NCBI GenBank assembly: GCA_018883545.1
Contig: JAHLEH010000006.1
Location: 1-64,000, forward strand
Source of the DNA: Marixanthotalea marina
GTDB taxonomy: Bacteria > Bacteroidota > Bacteroidia > Flavobacteriales > Flavobacteriaceae
Reading direction: 5' to 3'
Length of the DNA stretch: 64,000 nucleotides
In this document: piece by piece, positions 52,701 through 60,685 of the stretch
Numbering within the stretch: the first letter of the stretch is position 1
Layout: the number at the start of each line of letters is the position of its first letter
Program-made: the position numbers and the translations under genes
Notes under the pieces: generated by a model
Told to the model about the DNA's origin: nothing
What the model saw: only the letters and a program-made list of their open reading frames with translations
Databases searched by the model: none

Positions 52701-54630
52701 ACGTGTAGAAAATGTTACAGACCCAAATTGTTACGCCACAGATTCATTTACAATAAGCGTATCATCAAACCCCATATACAACACAGCATTTGAAGATTTT
52801 TTTCAATGTGACGATGCCAGTAATGATGAAAGGCACACATTCGATTTAAATGAAAAAATTACAGAAATAAAACAAGGAACACCAAATCCCGATGATTTAA
52901 ATGTTTCTTTCCATTTAAACTTTAACGATGCACAAAACAATATTGGGCCTTTACCGCTACAATATACAAATGCCACCAATCCACAAACATTGTATGTTAG
53001 AATTGAGAGTATAGATACCCAATGTGTTGTAGTAGATGAATTAGGAATCAACATCATTCCCGCTCCAAATCTTACAGATGCCAATCCGCTGATGGTTTGC
53101 GACAATGATTCAAACCGGTTTGATGGCATTACTGAATTCAATTTAGATGATGCCGATTACCAAAATTTAGACAGAATACAAATAGGTGTAGTTGTTCACT
53201 ATTATGAAAATTTTGAAGATATCAACCAAGATGATGCTCTTGATAATAGCTTGGCTATTTCAAATCCTAACAACTATGTTTCTAACACCAAAACGGTTTA
53301 TATAAAAGTTACCAATACTATAACGGAATGTTTTACCGTGATTCCATTGGAATTGGTTGTGGAATCGCCACCTTCTCCTAATAATATTGGCACCATTGAA
53401 ATTTGTGACAACGATACCGACACATACGATTTACTTCAGGTAAACAGCATGCTACTGGATAATCCAGACTCGGCAACTATTTCTTATCATAACTCTCAAG
53501 CCGATGCTGATAATGATACCGCTGCAATTGGTAATACTTTTAATTACACATCAAATAATCACATCATTTTTGTAAGGCTTGAAAACCCCAATTTTAATTG
53601 TTATATCACGACAACATTCACCTTACAAATAAACCCCAATCCCATTGCAAACACACCACCGGATTTAATAAGTTGTGATGATGATTACGATGGCATTTAC
53701 GAATTTGATTTGTCTCAAAACACAAACAGTATCATAGGAGCAAATCTAGGCAACTATACAGTCACTTACCATGCGACCTTAGTCGATGCTGAGACAGGAT
53801 CCAATAGTTTAAACAACCTATACCCTAGCACAGACGGTGAAATTATTTTTGCCCGTTTGGAAAATACCAATACTGGTTGTTTCGATACCACGCAGTTTAC
53901 ACTTTTTGTAAATCCTCTACCTGTAATCCCTGTTGATGATGTGATTCCGTTATGTGTAAATGATTTACCACTCATTATTGATGCCGAAACCAGCAATCCT
54001 AATGACACTTATTTATGGTCCACTGGTGAAACCACGCCACAAATAACCTTAGGGCAAGGTGATATTGGTGATTATTGGGTAACTGTAACCAGAACCTACC
54101 CCAATGCACCTTCTTGTGAATTCACAAAATCATTTTCTGTTATTGAATCTGCCATTGCAGATATCAACTTTACAACAACGGTCAACTTTGCCGATCCAAA
54201 CAGCATAACTGTAGATGTTTCGGGAATTGGTGATTATGTATTTATTTTAGATGGTGGTGAACCACAAACCTCTAATGTATTCAATAATGTTAGCATTGGA
54301 CCTCATACCGTAACCGTAAGGGATTTGAATGGTTGTGCCGATATTTCCCAAGACGTAACTGTTTTTGATATTCCTAAGTTCGTGACACCAAACAATGATG
54401 GGTATTTTGATAGGTGGCACGTAGCTGGTATAGAACAACTTCCAGGAACCATAGTTTACATTTACGATAGGTATGGCAAACTCTTAAAAACCTTGCCACA
54501 TACATCGTTAGGTTGGGATGGCACCTACAATGGCCATAATATGCCCGCCGATGACTATTGGTTTGTTGCCAATATCGAACAAGAAGGCAATGCATTTACC
54601 ATAAAAGGCCACTTTGCCCTTAAAAGATAA
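49738..54630 (+). CDS. T9SS type B surface protein with choice-of-anchor L domain and 11 Cys/Asp repeats
   Basis: The protein has 1630 residues and a signal peptide (YLILVIFFCSVSIAFA, then Q). Residues about 30-270 form a choice-of-anchor L domain (NLINGCVEVSN, FNYLLASEEYEG, FAFLIKE, YHIKLVIADQSD). An Ig-like piece precedes 11 tandem repeats of 85-95 residues at about nt 50790-53925. Each starts with C-D-x-D-x-D-G-like text followed by FDL and holds a YVRVEN-T-GC(Y/F) strand near the end. A further Ig-like part leads to the type B (CHU_C) domain (FVTPNNDGYFDRWHV, DDYWFVANI). The domains suggest a long extracellular stalk or adhesin. Confidence 0.92.
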   Translation: MTKNLYLILVIFFCSVSIAFAQKITVTNPGNLEDLILDNLINGCVEVSNITTSVNGNVDNLSSYAGFTSGSSNFPFASGIMLSTGNALSAGNSDIAQTLSEGTTAWGTDSDLETALGVSNTLNATSIEFDIISTSGQLRFNYLLASEEYEGVNSCQFSDGFAFLIKETGSPDPYQNIAVIPNTSTPVNTGTIHPQLGPNCPAVNEQYFGGYNIGDTNFEGRTTVLTASTTITPYVQYHIKLVIADQSDQTFDSAVFIEGDSFDILDLGDDIATCSSSVSLDANINNPSATYQWFLNNNLIAGETNVTLNAVQSGTYRVEVTVPLGTGNCVEEDEINIVLDTEENINPISNYQLCDDLSGDGVETFDLSFKNAEVVSNIPFANYTFSYHLTDTEARNNTNEITSPIQNTSSPQTIFVRIEDTDTGCLGFTSFDLIVNPAPIITNPTPLDACDSDGTPDGYSLIDLTQKDDEITGGDSNLVVTYHYNAPDATSGNNPITNYTNANTPNDTVYVRVFNTQTGCYNTTSLDINMEVSPIVNTDTQYIDACDRDLDGFDTFDLTEVLDDILNGLTGVTPTFHETYDDAESGSNPIANATNYANIQQNLQEVYVRVEDDNTGCYTIVPVQIHSNLLLTGTGIQDYALCNTEDSGGTIEFDLYIVESYIANDLPNVTVTFFETEADRDNNVNPINKAVGYPVSATNPSTVYLRIGNGECEEIAEIQLRVNPILLFTPTAPFMYCDSDDNVEDGTTSVDLSSYDEIINNGNTDFSVSYFPTEADAENNFNQLPLFHSVSGTETIFVRIENIVTGCATTSSFEIEIIQAPDAVSPSPITICDNDQDGLTTIDLNDISDDVISNPSQFTINYHTSIDEAETNTNAIPNSDWSNYNTATQTLYARVENSNCYKIVPVDIIVNTLPIITNIDIMQLCEDDNDQTATFFFSDKDAEILNGQPGKEVFYFENETDALNGNTGNAIDKYAPYSNLSSPQTIYVRVENVTDPNCYATDSFTISVSSNPIYNTAFEDFFQCDDASNDERHTFDLNEKITEIKQGTPNPDDLNVSFHLNFNDAQNNIGPLPLQYTNATNPQTLYVRIESIDTQCVVVDELGINIIPAPNLTDANPLMVCDNDSNRFDGITEFNLDDADYQNLDRIQIGVVVHYYENFEDINQDDALDNSLAISNPNNYVSNTKTVYIKVTNTITECFTVIPLELVVESPPSPNNIGTIEICDNDTDTYDLLQVNSMLLDNPDSATISYHNSQADADNDTAAIGNTFNYTSNNHIIFVRLENPNFNCYITTTFTLQINPNPIANTPPDLISCDDDYDGIYEFDLSQNTNSIIGANLGNYTVTYHATLVDAETGSNSLNNLYPSTDGEIIFARLENTNTGCFDTTQFTLFVNPLPVIPVDDVIPLCVNDLPLIIDAETSNPNDTYLWSTGETTPQITLGQGDIGDYWVTVTRTYPNAPSCEFTKSFSVIESAIADINFTTTVNFADPNSITVDVSGIGDYVFILDGGEPQTSNVFNNVSIGPHTVTVRDLNGCADISQDVTVFDIPKFVTPNNDGYFDRWHVAGIEQLPGTIVYIYDRYGKLLKTLPHTSLGWDGTYNGHNMPADDYWFVANIEQEGNAFTIKGHFALKR

Positions 54631-54713
54631 CCTTTAAGCAATTATTCCCTTTTATAATTAACATAAAAAACTAATAAACAGAACTTTAAATCATTTTTGT
54701 ATATTAGTAATCT

Positions 54714-57512
54714 ATGCCTAAACTAAAGTTTATTATACTAATCATTGTAAGCCTTTTGGCTACAAATGGGGTTGCCCAAAAGGAAACCAACCGGTGGTAT
54801 TTTGGAATAAATTTAGAGATAGACTTTAATAGTGGGTCCCCTGTACTTTCAACAAGCGGAAAAACAGATCCTCAAGTATCTTTTAACAGAGAAAGTGCTG
54901 TAATTTCAGATAAAAATGGTAATCTTTTATTTTATACTGACGGTAAAAGTGTATGGAATAAAAACCACGAGATAATGCCTAATGGAACCAATATTAGAGG
55001 TGGAAATTCACCATTAATTGTTCCAAAACCAGATAATCCAAACGTCTATTATATTTTAAGTGTAGGTGCTGGACTTGAATATGCTGAAGTTAACTTAAAC
55101 AATGGTTTAGGAGAAGTCACTTCGTTCAATAATCAAGTTTCTGATCTTCCCATCATACCTCAGATTACTGCGTATAAGAATCCCGTTTGTGAAGAAGAGT
55201 ATTGGGTAGTTGCACATGAAGATTGGAATCGTGATACCAAAATAACAAATAATAGATTCCTAGCATATAAAATCACCAACCAAGGAATAAGCACAGATCC
55301 TGTTGTTAGCCCTTTAGGTGGTGATATATACTATGAGAAAATTTCAGAGAACAATTATGAAGGCTATGGAGGTATGTTAATTAAACTTTCCCCTGATGGC
55401 AAAAAATTGGCTATGGGTGGAAAAGATCAAGGTCAACTTACACTATCTGATTTTGATCTTAGTACAGGTATGGTCAGTAACATTAAATATTTAAATTTTA
55501 AAGCAAAGAGTGTCGAATTCTCACCAAATAGCAACGTTTTGTATGCCGCCAAACTGCGTGATGATAACGACCCTACCCCTAATGGATTATACCAATTCAA
55601 TATAGAATCTAATAATCAAACGGAAATATACAATTCAAAAGTATTGATAGTAAACGAAACAGAAAATAATACCATTCATGATGAATTACAATTAGCATCA
55701 AATGGTAAAATTTATATTAATGTATATGGGGAAAACGATTTGAACGCTTTAGATGTTATAAACAGCCCTAATACCGTTGGCCATGGTTGCAATTACGAGT
55801 ACAGATCGGTTGTTATGCCAGGAAACCGGAGAGGTTATTATACAGATCTACCCAATTTTATGTCTTCCTACTTTAGAGAACCCGAAATTAGCTTTGAAAA
55901 TCTATGCTATGGTGATACCACAGCGTTTTATCCAACCAATACTGCCGGTTCTATTATTTGGGATTTTGGTGATCCTGCAACAGGAGCAAATAATACATCT
56001 ACAGATACAGAACCTACTCATGTTTATTCAGCTCCAGGTTGCTACAATGTTACAGCAACAGCCACTATAACTTCAATTTCTTCAATTCAAAACGGTAGCG
56101 TGATAACTACAAAAACTGTGATTTATAATGAAACCGTCACTATTTATCCACTACCTAAGGTTGAGCCCTTGGTAGAACTTGTTCAGTGCGAAAATGACTT
56201 GGATGGGTTCTCTCAGTTTAATTTAAATGAAGTGGTCGACAAAATATCAGCAAATGCAATTAATGAGATTTTTACCTTTTATGAATCGGAAACCGATGCT
56301 ATTTCGGGTAGTAATGTAATAACCGACCCAACAGCTTATACAAACTCAATACCAAGTTTAGATATGGTTTGGGCTAGAGTTGAAGACAGCAATGGATGTT
56401 TCAGTACTTCACAAATCAACCTAAAAGTTACCAATACGCAAATCCCAAGTACATTTTTACGGAATTTCTATGCATGTGATGATTTGGATGGCGATGAAAC
56501 TAACGGTATTTCCGTTTTTGATTTCAGTAACGTTGAAAATGAAATTCTTTCCATACTTCCAAACCCAGATGATTTATTGATTCATTTTTACAGAAATGAG
56601 GCCGATGCGCTTTCAGAAAGCAACCCTATAGAAGACATTTCAAACTATAGCAATATCGGCTACCCATTTACTCAAGATATTTATGTTAGGGTTGACAATA
56701 AAATTTATAATGATTGTGTTGGTCTAGGCAAGCACATCTCTTTAACAGTAAATCCTTCACCTGATTTTTTTATTGAACCAAGGCAGTTCCTTTGTGTGTC
56801 TGAACATAATTCTAGTTTAGTTTTAGACCCGTTTGAAAGTAATCCCCAAGAAGCATTTAATTATACTTGGACTTTTAATGGTGAGATTATAGCAACAACG
56901 CCAACCTTAACCATTACCAATCCTGGTGATTATTCGATTACTTTAACAAAAATTGATGGTACTGGGTGCTCAAGAACTGAAACTGTTTCTGTAATTGACT
57001 CAGAAACCGCAACCATTAGTCAAAACGACATTTCAGTTGTGGATTTATCGGATAACAACAGCCTCACTATAAAAAACCCTTCAAGTCTTGGTTCTGGTGA
57101 TTATTGGTTTTCATTGGAGTCCAATGATGGACAAATAGCCTATCCATATCAGGATGAACCTGTTTTCAATAACCTAAAAGGTGGAATTTATACGCTATAT
57201 GTAGCAGACAAAAAAGGTTGCGGAATTGCAACCCTGCCAATTTCGGTCATTGGTTATCCTAAATTCTTCACACCTAATGATGATGGCATCAATGATTTTT
57301 GGCAAATTCAAGGCATCAGTAACCTCATTCAACCAAACAGTAGTATCCAAATTTTTGACCGTTACGGTAAACTATTAAAACAACTCAGTCCTTCAGAAAT
57401 TGGTTGGAACGGTACTTTTAATGGCCAAGTATTATCTACCGATGATTATTGGTTCCGTTTACTTTTAGAGGATGGTAGAACTGTTCTTGGGCATTTTGCC
57501 TTAAAGCGATAA
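54714..57512 (+). CDS. T9SS type B surface protein, two-repeat form B with PKD domain
   Basis: The protein has 932 residues and a signal peptide (FIILIIVSLLATNGVA, then Q). The N-terminal propeller-like region matches the 914-residue protein (NRWYFGINLEIDFN, DGKSVWNKNH, LIVPKPD, LSPDGKKLAMGG, FSPNSNVLYAAK). A PKD domain follows at about nt 55955-56160 (IIWDFGDPATG, THVYSAPGCYNVT). Next come two Cys/Asp repeats (nt 56180-56762), an Ig-like part and a type B (CHU_C) sorting domain (FFTPNDDGINDFWQI). uvrB begins 25 bases downstream. Confidence 0.9.
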   Translation: MPKLKFIILIIVSLLATNGVAQKETNRWYFGINLEIDFNSGSPVLSTSGKTDPQVSFNRESAVISDKNGNLLFYTDGKSVWNKNHEIMPNGTNIRGGNSPLIVPKPDNPNVYYILSVGAGLEYAEVNLNNGLGEVTSFNNQVSDLPIIPQITAYKNPVCEEEYWVVAHEDWNRDTKITNNRFLAYKITNQGISTDPVVSPLGGDIYYEKISENNYEGYGGMLIKLSPDGKKLAMGGKDQGQLTLSDFDLSTGMVSNIKYLNFKAKSVEFSPNSNVLYAAKLRDDNDPTPNGLYQFNIESNNQTEIYNSKVLIVNETENNTIHDELQLASNGKIYINVYGENDLNALDVINSPNTVGHGCNYEYRSVVMPGNRRGYYTDLPNFMSSYFREPEISFENLCYGDTTAFYPTNTAGSIIWDFGDPATGANNTSTDTEPTHVYSAPGCYNVTATATITSISSIQNGSVITTKTVIYNETVTIYPLPKVEPLVELVQCENDLDGFSQFNLNEVVDKISANAINEIFTFYESETDAISGSNVITDPTAYTNSIPSLDMVWARVEDSNGCFSTSQINLKVTNTQIPSTFLRNFYACDDLDGDETNGISVFDFSNVENEILSILPNPDDLLIHFYRNEADALSESNPIEDISNYSNIGYPFTQDIYVRVDNKIYNDCVGLGKHISLTVNPSPDFFIEPRQFLCVSEHNSSLVLDPFESNPQEAFNYTWTFNGEIIATTPTLTITNPGDYSITLTKIDGTGCSRTETVSVIDSETATISQNDISVVDLSDNNSLTIKNPSSLGSGDYWFSLESNDGQIAYPYQDEPVFNNLKGGIYTLYVADKKGCGIATLPISVIGYPKFFTPNDDGINDFWQIQGISNLIQPNSSIQIFDRYGKLLKQLSPSEIGWNGTFNGQVLSTDDYWFRLLLEDGRTVLGHFALKR

Positions 57513-57525
57513 CACATATTTTACT

Positions 57526-57533
57526 TAATTTTG
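57526..57533 (+). promoter_or_regulatory. Candidate -7 box of uvrB
   Basis: TAATTTTG matches TAnnTTTG and ends 4 bases before the uvrB ATG, which would give an almost leaderless transcript. Confidence 0.35.
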
Positions 57534-57537
57534 CAAC

Positions 57538-59541
57538 ATGCAATTTAAAGTAGAGTCAGGATTTAAACCTACAGGCGATCAACCACAGGCCATACAACAG
57601 TTAGTTGATGGCATTAATGCACACGAAAAATACCAAACCTTGCTTGGAGTAACAGGTTCGGGAAAAACATTTACAATAGCTAACGTCATTCAGGAAGTGC
57701 AGAGACCTACGCTGGTTTTGGCCCACAACAAAACCTTGGCCGCACAATTATATTCGGAGTTCAAGCAATTTTTTCCAAATAATGCGGTAGAATATTTTGT
57801 GTCCTATTACGATTATTACCAACCCGAAGCTTATATTCCTGTTTCGGGAGTCTATATAGAAAAGGATTTATCCATAAACGAAGAAATTGAAAAACTCCGG
57901 TTAAGCACAACGTCTTCCCTACTCTCTGGGCGTCGAGATGTTTTGGTAGTGGCCTCAGTTTCTTGCTTGTATGGTATCGGGAATCCGATAGAATTTCAAA
58001 AGAATGTGATTTCGTTGGAACGCGACCAAGTGATTTCCAGAACCAAACTATTGCATCAATTGGTTCAAAGTTTATATTCCAGAACCGAAGGTGAATTCAA
58101 TCATGGTAACTTCAGAATTAAAGGCGATACGGTTGATATTTTCCCCAGTTATGCTGATGATGCGTTTAGAATCCACTTTTTTGGAGATGAAATTGAAGAT
58201 ATAGAGTCCTTCAATATTGAAACAAACCGTGTTATTGAAAAGTACGACCGATTGAATATTTATCCTGCCAATATGTTTGTGACCTCTCCTGATGTCCTGC
58301 AAAATGCGATTAAGGAAATTCAGGACGATTTGGTAAAACAACACGATTATTTCAAGGAAATAGGTAAGCATTTAGAAGCCAAACGCTTAAAAGAACGCAC
58401 CGAATTTGATTTGGAAATGATTCGTGAATTGGGTTATTGCTCAGGTATTGAGAATTATTCTAGGTATTTGGATGGAAGACAAGCGGGTTCTCGCCCATTC
58501 TGCTTGTTGGATTATTTTCCAAACGATTTTTTAATGGTGGTTGATGAAAGTCACGTTACCATTTCGCAAGTCCATGCCATGTATGGCGGCGACAGAAGTA
58601 GGAAAGAGAACTTAGTGGAATATGGTTTCAGATTACCTGCTGCTATGGATAACCGCCCACTTAAATTCGAGGAATTTGAAACCTTGCAAAACCAAGTTAT
58701 TTATGTGAGTGCCACACCGGCCGACTACGAACTTGAAAAAACAGGCGGTATTTACGTAGAACAAGTGATTCGTCCAACAGGACTTCTAGATCCCGAAATT
58801 GAGGTACGCCCCAGTTTAAACCAAATAGACGATTTGATTGAGGAAATTCAACAACGTGTTGAAAAAGATGAACGTACACTAGTAACCACCTTAACCAAAC
58901 GCATGGCAGAGGAACTTACTAAATATTTGGAGCGCATACAAATTCGCTGTCGTTACATCCATAGTGATGTGGACACCTTGGAACGCGTTGAAATCATGCA
59001 GGATTTACGCAAAGGCCTTTTTGATGTGCTGGTTGGTGTGAATCTACTTCGTGAAGGTTTGGATTTGCCGGAAGTATCGCTGGTAGCTATTTTAGATGCC
59101 GATAAAGAAGGTTTTTTACGTTCGGCACGTTCGCTAACGCAAACGGTTGGTAGAGCCGCTAGAAACCTAAATGGTAAAGCGATTATGTATGCCGATAAAA
59201 TTACCAATAGCATGCAAAAAACCATTGATGAAACCAATTATAGACGGGAAAAACAGATAGCTTATAATACTGCCAATAATATCACCCCAAAAGCATTAAA
59301 TAAGAGTTTGGACAATGCTTTATCCAAGAATTCCATCAGTACTTATAGTTATGAATTAGAAGCCCGTAAAGCCGCTGAACCTGAAAGCGAGTATTTAAGC
59401 AAACCCGAACTGGAAAAGAAAATCAGGGATAAAAGAAAACTTATGGAAGAAGCGGCCAAAGCTCTGGATTTTATAGCCGCCGCTAAATTACGTGATGACA
59501 TAAAAAGCTATCAGGATAAACTAGAAAAGCTAAAAGTATAA
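57538..59541 (+). CDS. uvrB: UvrABC excinuclease subunit B
   Basis: UvrB verifies DNA lesions and positions UvrC in nucleotide excision repair. The protein has 667 residues, the normal length. Visible features are Walker A GVTGSGKTF (about residues 39-47), the beta-hairpin region YYDYYQPEAYIP, DESHVT (Walker B), YVSATPADYE, the helicase motifs VLVGVNLLREGLDLPEV and TQTVGRAARN, and a C-terminal UVR helix hairpin (LEKKIRDKRKLMEEAAKALDFIAAAKLRD). Confidence 0.98.
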   Translation: MQFKVESGFKPTGDQPQAIQQLVDGINAHEKYQTLLGVTGSGKTFTIANVIQEVQRPTLVLAHNKTLAAQLYSEFKQFFPNNAVEYFVSYYDYYQPEAYIPVSGVYIEKDLSINEEIEKLRLSTTSSLLSGRRDVLVVASVSCLYGIGNPIEFQKNVISLERDQVISRTKLLHQLVQSLYSRTEGEFNHGNFRIKGDTVDIFPSYADDAFRIHFFGDEIEDIESFNIETNRVIEKYDRLNIYPANMFVTSPDVLQNAIKEIQDDLVKQHDYFKEIGKHLEAKRLKERTEFDLEMIRELGYCSGIENYSRYLDGRQAGSRPFCLLDYFPNDFLMVVDESHVTISQVHAMYGGDRSRKENLVEYGFRLPAAMDNRPLKFEEFETLQNQVIYVSATPADYELEKTGGIYVEQVIRPTGLLDPEIEVRPSLNQIDDLIEEIQQRVEKDERTLVTTLTKRMAEELTKYLERIQIRCRYIHSDVDTLERVEIMQDLRKGLFDVLVGVNLLREGLDLPEVSLVAILDADKEGFLRSARSLTQTVGRAARNLNGKAIMYADKITNSMQKTIDETNYRREKQIAYNTANNITPKALNKSLDNALSKNSISTYSYELEARKAAEPESEYLSKPELEKKIRDKRKLMEEAAKALDFIAAAKLRDDIKSYQDKLEKLKV

Positions 59542-59556
59542 CCTCTTAGCTTTTCT
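59523..59556 (+). terminator. Weak hairpin at the uvrB 3' end
   Basis: AGAAAAGCTAA (59523-59533) pairs with TTAGCTTTTCT (59546-59556) across the stop codon. The tail is only moderately T-rich, so termination may be partial. Confidence 0.45.
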
Positions 59557-59613
59557 ATTACCAATCCTATACAGGATTTAGCTATATAAAATTAAAAACT
59601 TAGCCGAAAATTT

Positions 59614-60018
59614 TTAATTATACTGTGTTTTAAAGATGTCTATCAATACATCTGGTGGCACTATTTTATTTGGAAAACTTTCCATCAAATATAGAACCTT
59701 ACTGATTGATTCGTGGCTCAGCCCCATGCGTAATCCGAAATTATATAACTTTATTGCGCCTTTAGAAGCATTTTCACTTTCTTCAATATTCATTAACAAC
59801 ACCAAACGATGAAACTGAACAATGCGTTCACTATGGGATTTTAAATGCGTGTATGTAATGGGATGCTCAATTAAATAGTCAAAGTCTTCACGGGAAATTT
59901 CCAATTGTTTAGCAACGCCCAGTAAAAAGTTATATTCTATTTCCTTGATGTCCTTATCATACTTTGCAAAAGCTATCATTTCTGATAAAAGACTCAGCTT
60001 TTCTACTCTATTAACCAT
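59614..60018 (-). CDS. Small helical protein, TerB-like
   Basis: This 134-residue protein is predicted all-helical: MVNRVEKLSLLSEMIAFAKYDKDIKEIEYNFLLGVAKQLEISREDFDYLI opens it. The spacing of acidic residues and helices recalls the TerB-like fold, but this is a weak resemblance. Homologues next to uvrB are sometimes labelled 'excinuclease subunit B' by mis-transfer, and nothing here supports that. It is convergent with uvrB. The function is unknown. Confidence 0.6.
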   Translation of the reverse strand: MVNRVEKLSLLSEMIAFAKYDKDIKEIEYNFLLGVAKQLEISREDFDYLIEHPITYTHLKSHSERIVQFHRLVLLMNIEESENASKGAIKLYNFGLRMGLSHESISKVLYLMESFPNKIVPPDVLIDIFKTQYN

Positions 60019-60376
60019 ACTTTTGAGGGATTAATTATTAACGCTATAAAGTTACGCAGAAGTGTTAATTTGTAATCGTTGATATAATGTAACTTATCGA
60101 AAAACAGTGTGTCTTTAATCGTATATTTTAATTATTTCATCTCAAATAAAATATTTTCATCGAAAAAATAGACCTTACACATATTAAAAATTAACCTAAA
60201 AAGCTTTATAAAAATAATACAAAATACTGATTTACAATATTTTAAACAAAATTAACATTAAAAATACCGAAACAAAAAATAAGCTATCTTTATAAAAACT
60301 ACGAAAACGCTAAAAAAGCAACAACTGATTAAAAAAACGGTAAAAAAAACGCGTCAATAACATAGATTTTAAACAT
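60019..60376. other. Long AT-rich divergent spacer
   Basis: These 358 bases separate the TerB-like gene from the DUF1456 gene. The sequence is extremely AT-rich with many A/T runs. No ORF, RNA gene or clear hairpin was seen. A string TATCTTTA at about 60291, one base off the -7 consensus, could serve DUF1456. Confidence 0.5.
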
Positions 60377-60637
60377 ATGACAAACAACGATATTTTAAAA
60401 AAATTAAGGGTCGCATTGAAACTTCGCGATGATGAAATTGTAGACATTTTAAAGCTTGTGGATTTTAGAATTTCCAAAAGTGAATTGGGTGCTTTTTTCA
60501 GAAAGGAAGATCACCCAAAATATATGGAATGCGGCGATCAGATTTTGCGCAATTTCTTAAACGGTCTGGTAATTCATATGCGAGGCCCCATGGCCAAAAA
60601 AGAAAATAACAAGACACAAAAAAAGAGCAACGATTAA
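60377..60637 (+). CDS. DUF1456-family protein (short, single-domain)
   Basis: The protein has 86 residues. The DUF1456 signature covers most of it: NNDILKKLRVALKLRDDEIVDILKL, ISKSELGAFFRKEDHPKYMECGDQILRNFLNGL. E. coli YehS carries two such domains in about 156 residues, whereas only one is present here, followed by a Lys-rich tail. The function is unknown. The stop codon lies within the following terminator hairpin. Confidence 0.85.
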   Translation: MTNNDILKKLRVALKLRDDEIVDILKLVDFRISKSELGAFFRKEDHPKYMECGDQILRNFLNGLVIHMRGPMAKKENNKTQKKSND

Positions 60638-60652
60638 TGTTGCTCTTTTTTT
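60620..60652. terminator. Bidirectional terminator between DUF1456 and sucC
   Basis: A 12-base perfect stem AAAAAGAGCAAC / GTTGCTCTTTTT with a 7-base loop has A and T runs on both sides. It overlaps the DUF1456 stop and can end both convergent genes. Confidence 0.9.
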
Positions 60653-60685
60653 ATTTTAAGCTTTTTAGCTTTTCTATATTCTATA

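Noticed and set aside
50790-53925. Possible misassembly or collapsed repeats within the 1630-residue protein
   Set aside because: The eleven repeats are well diverged at DNA level, unlike those at 1-361, so collapse is unlikely here.
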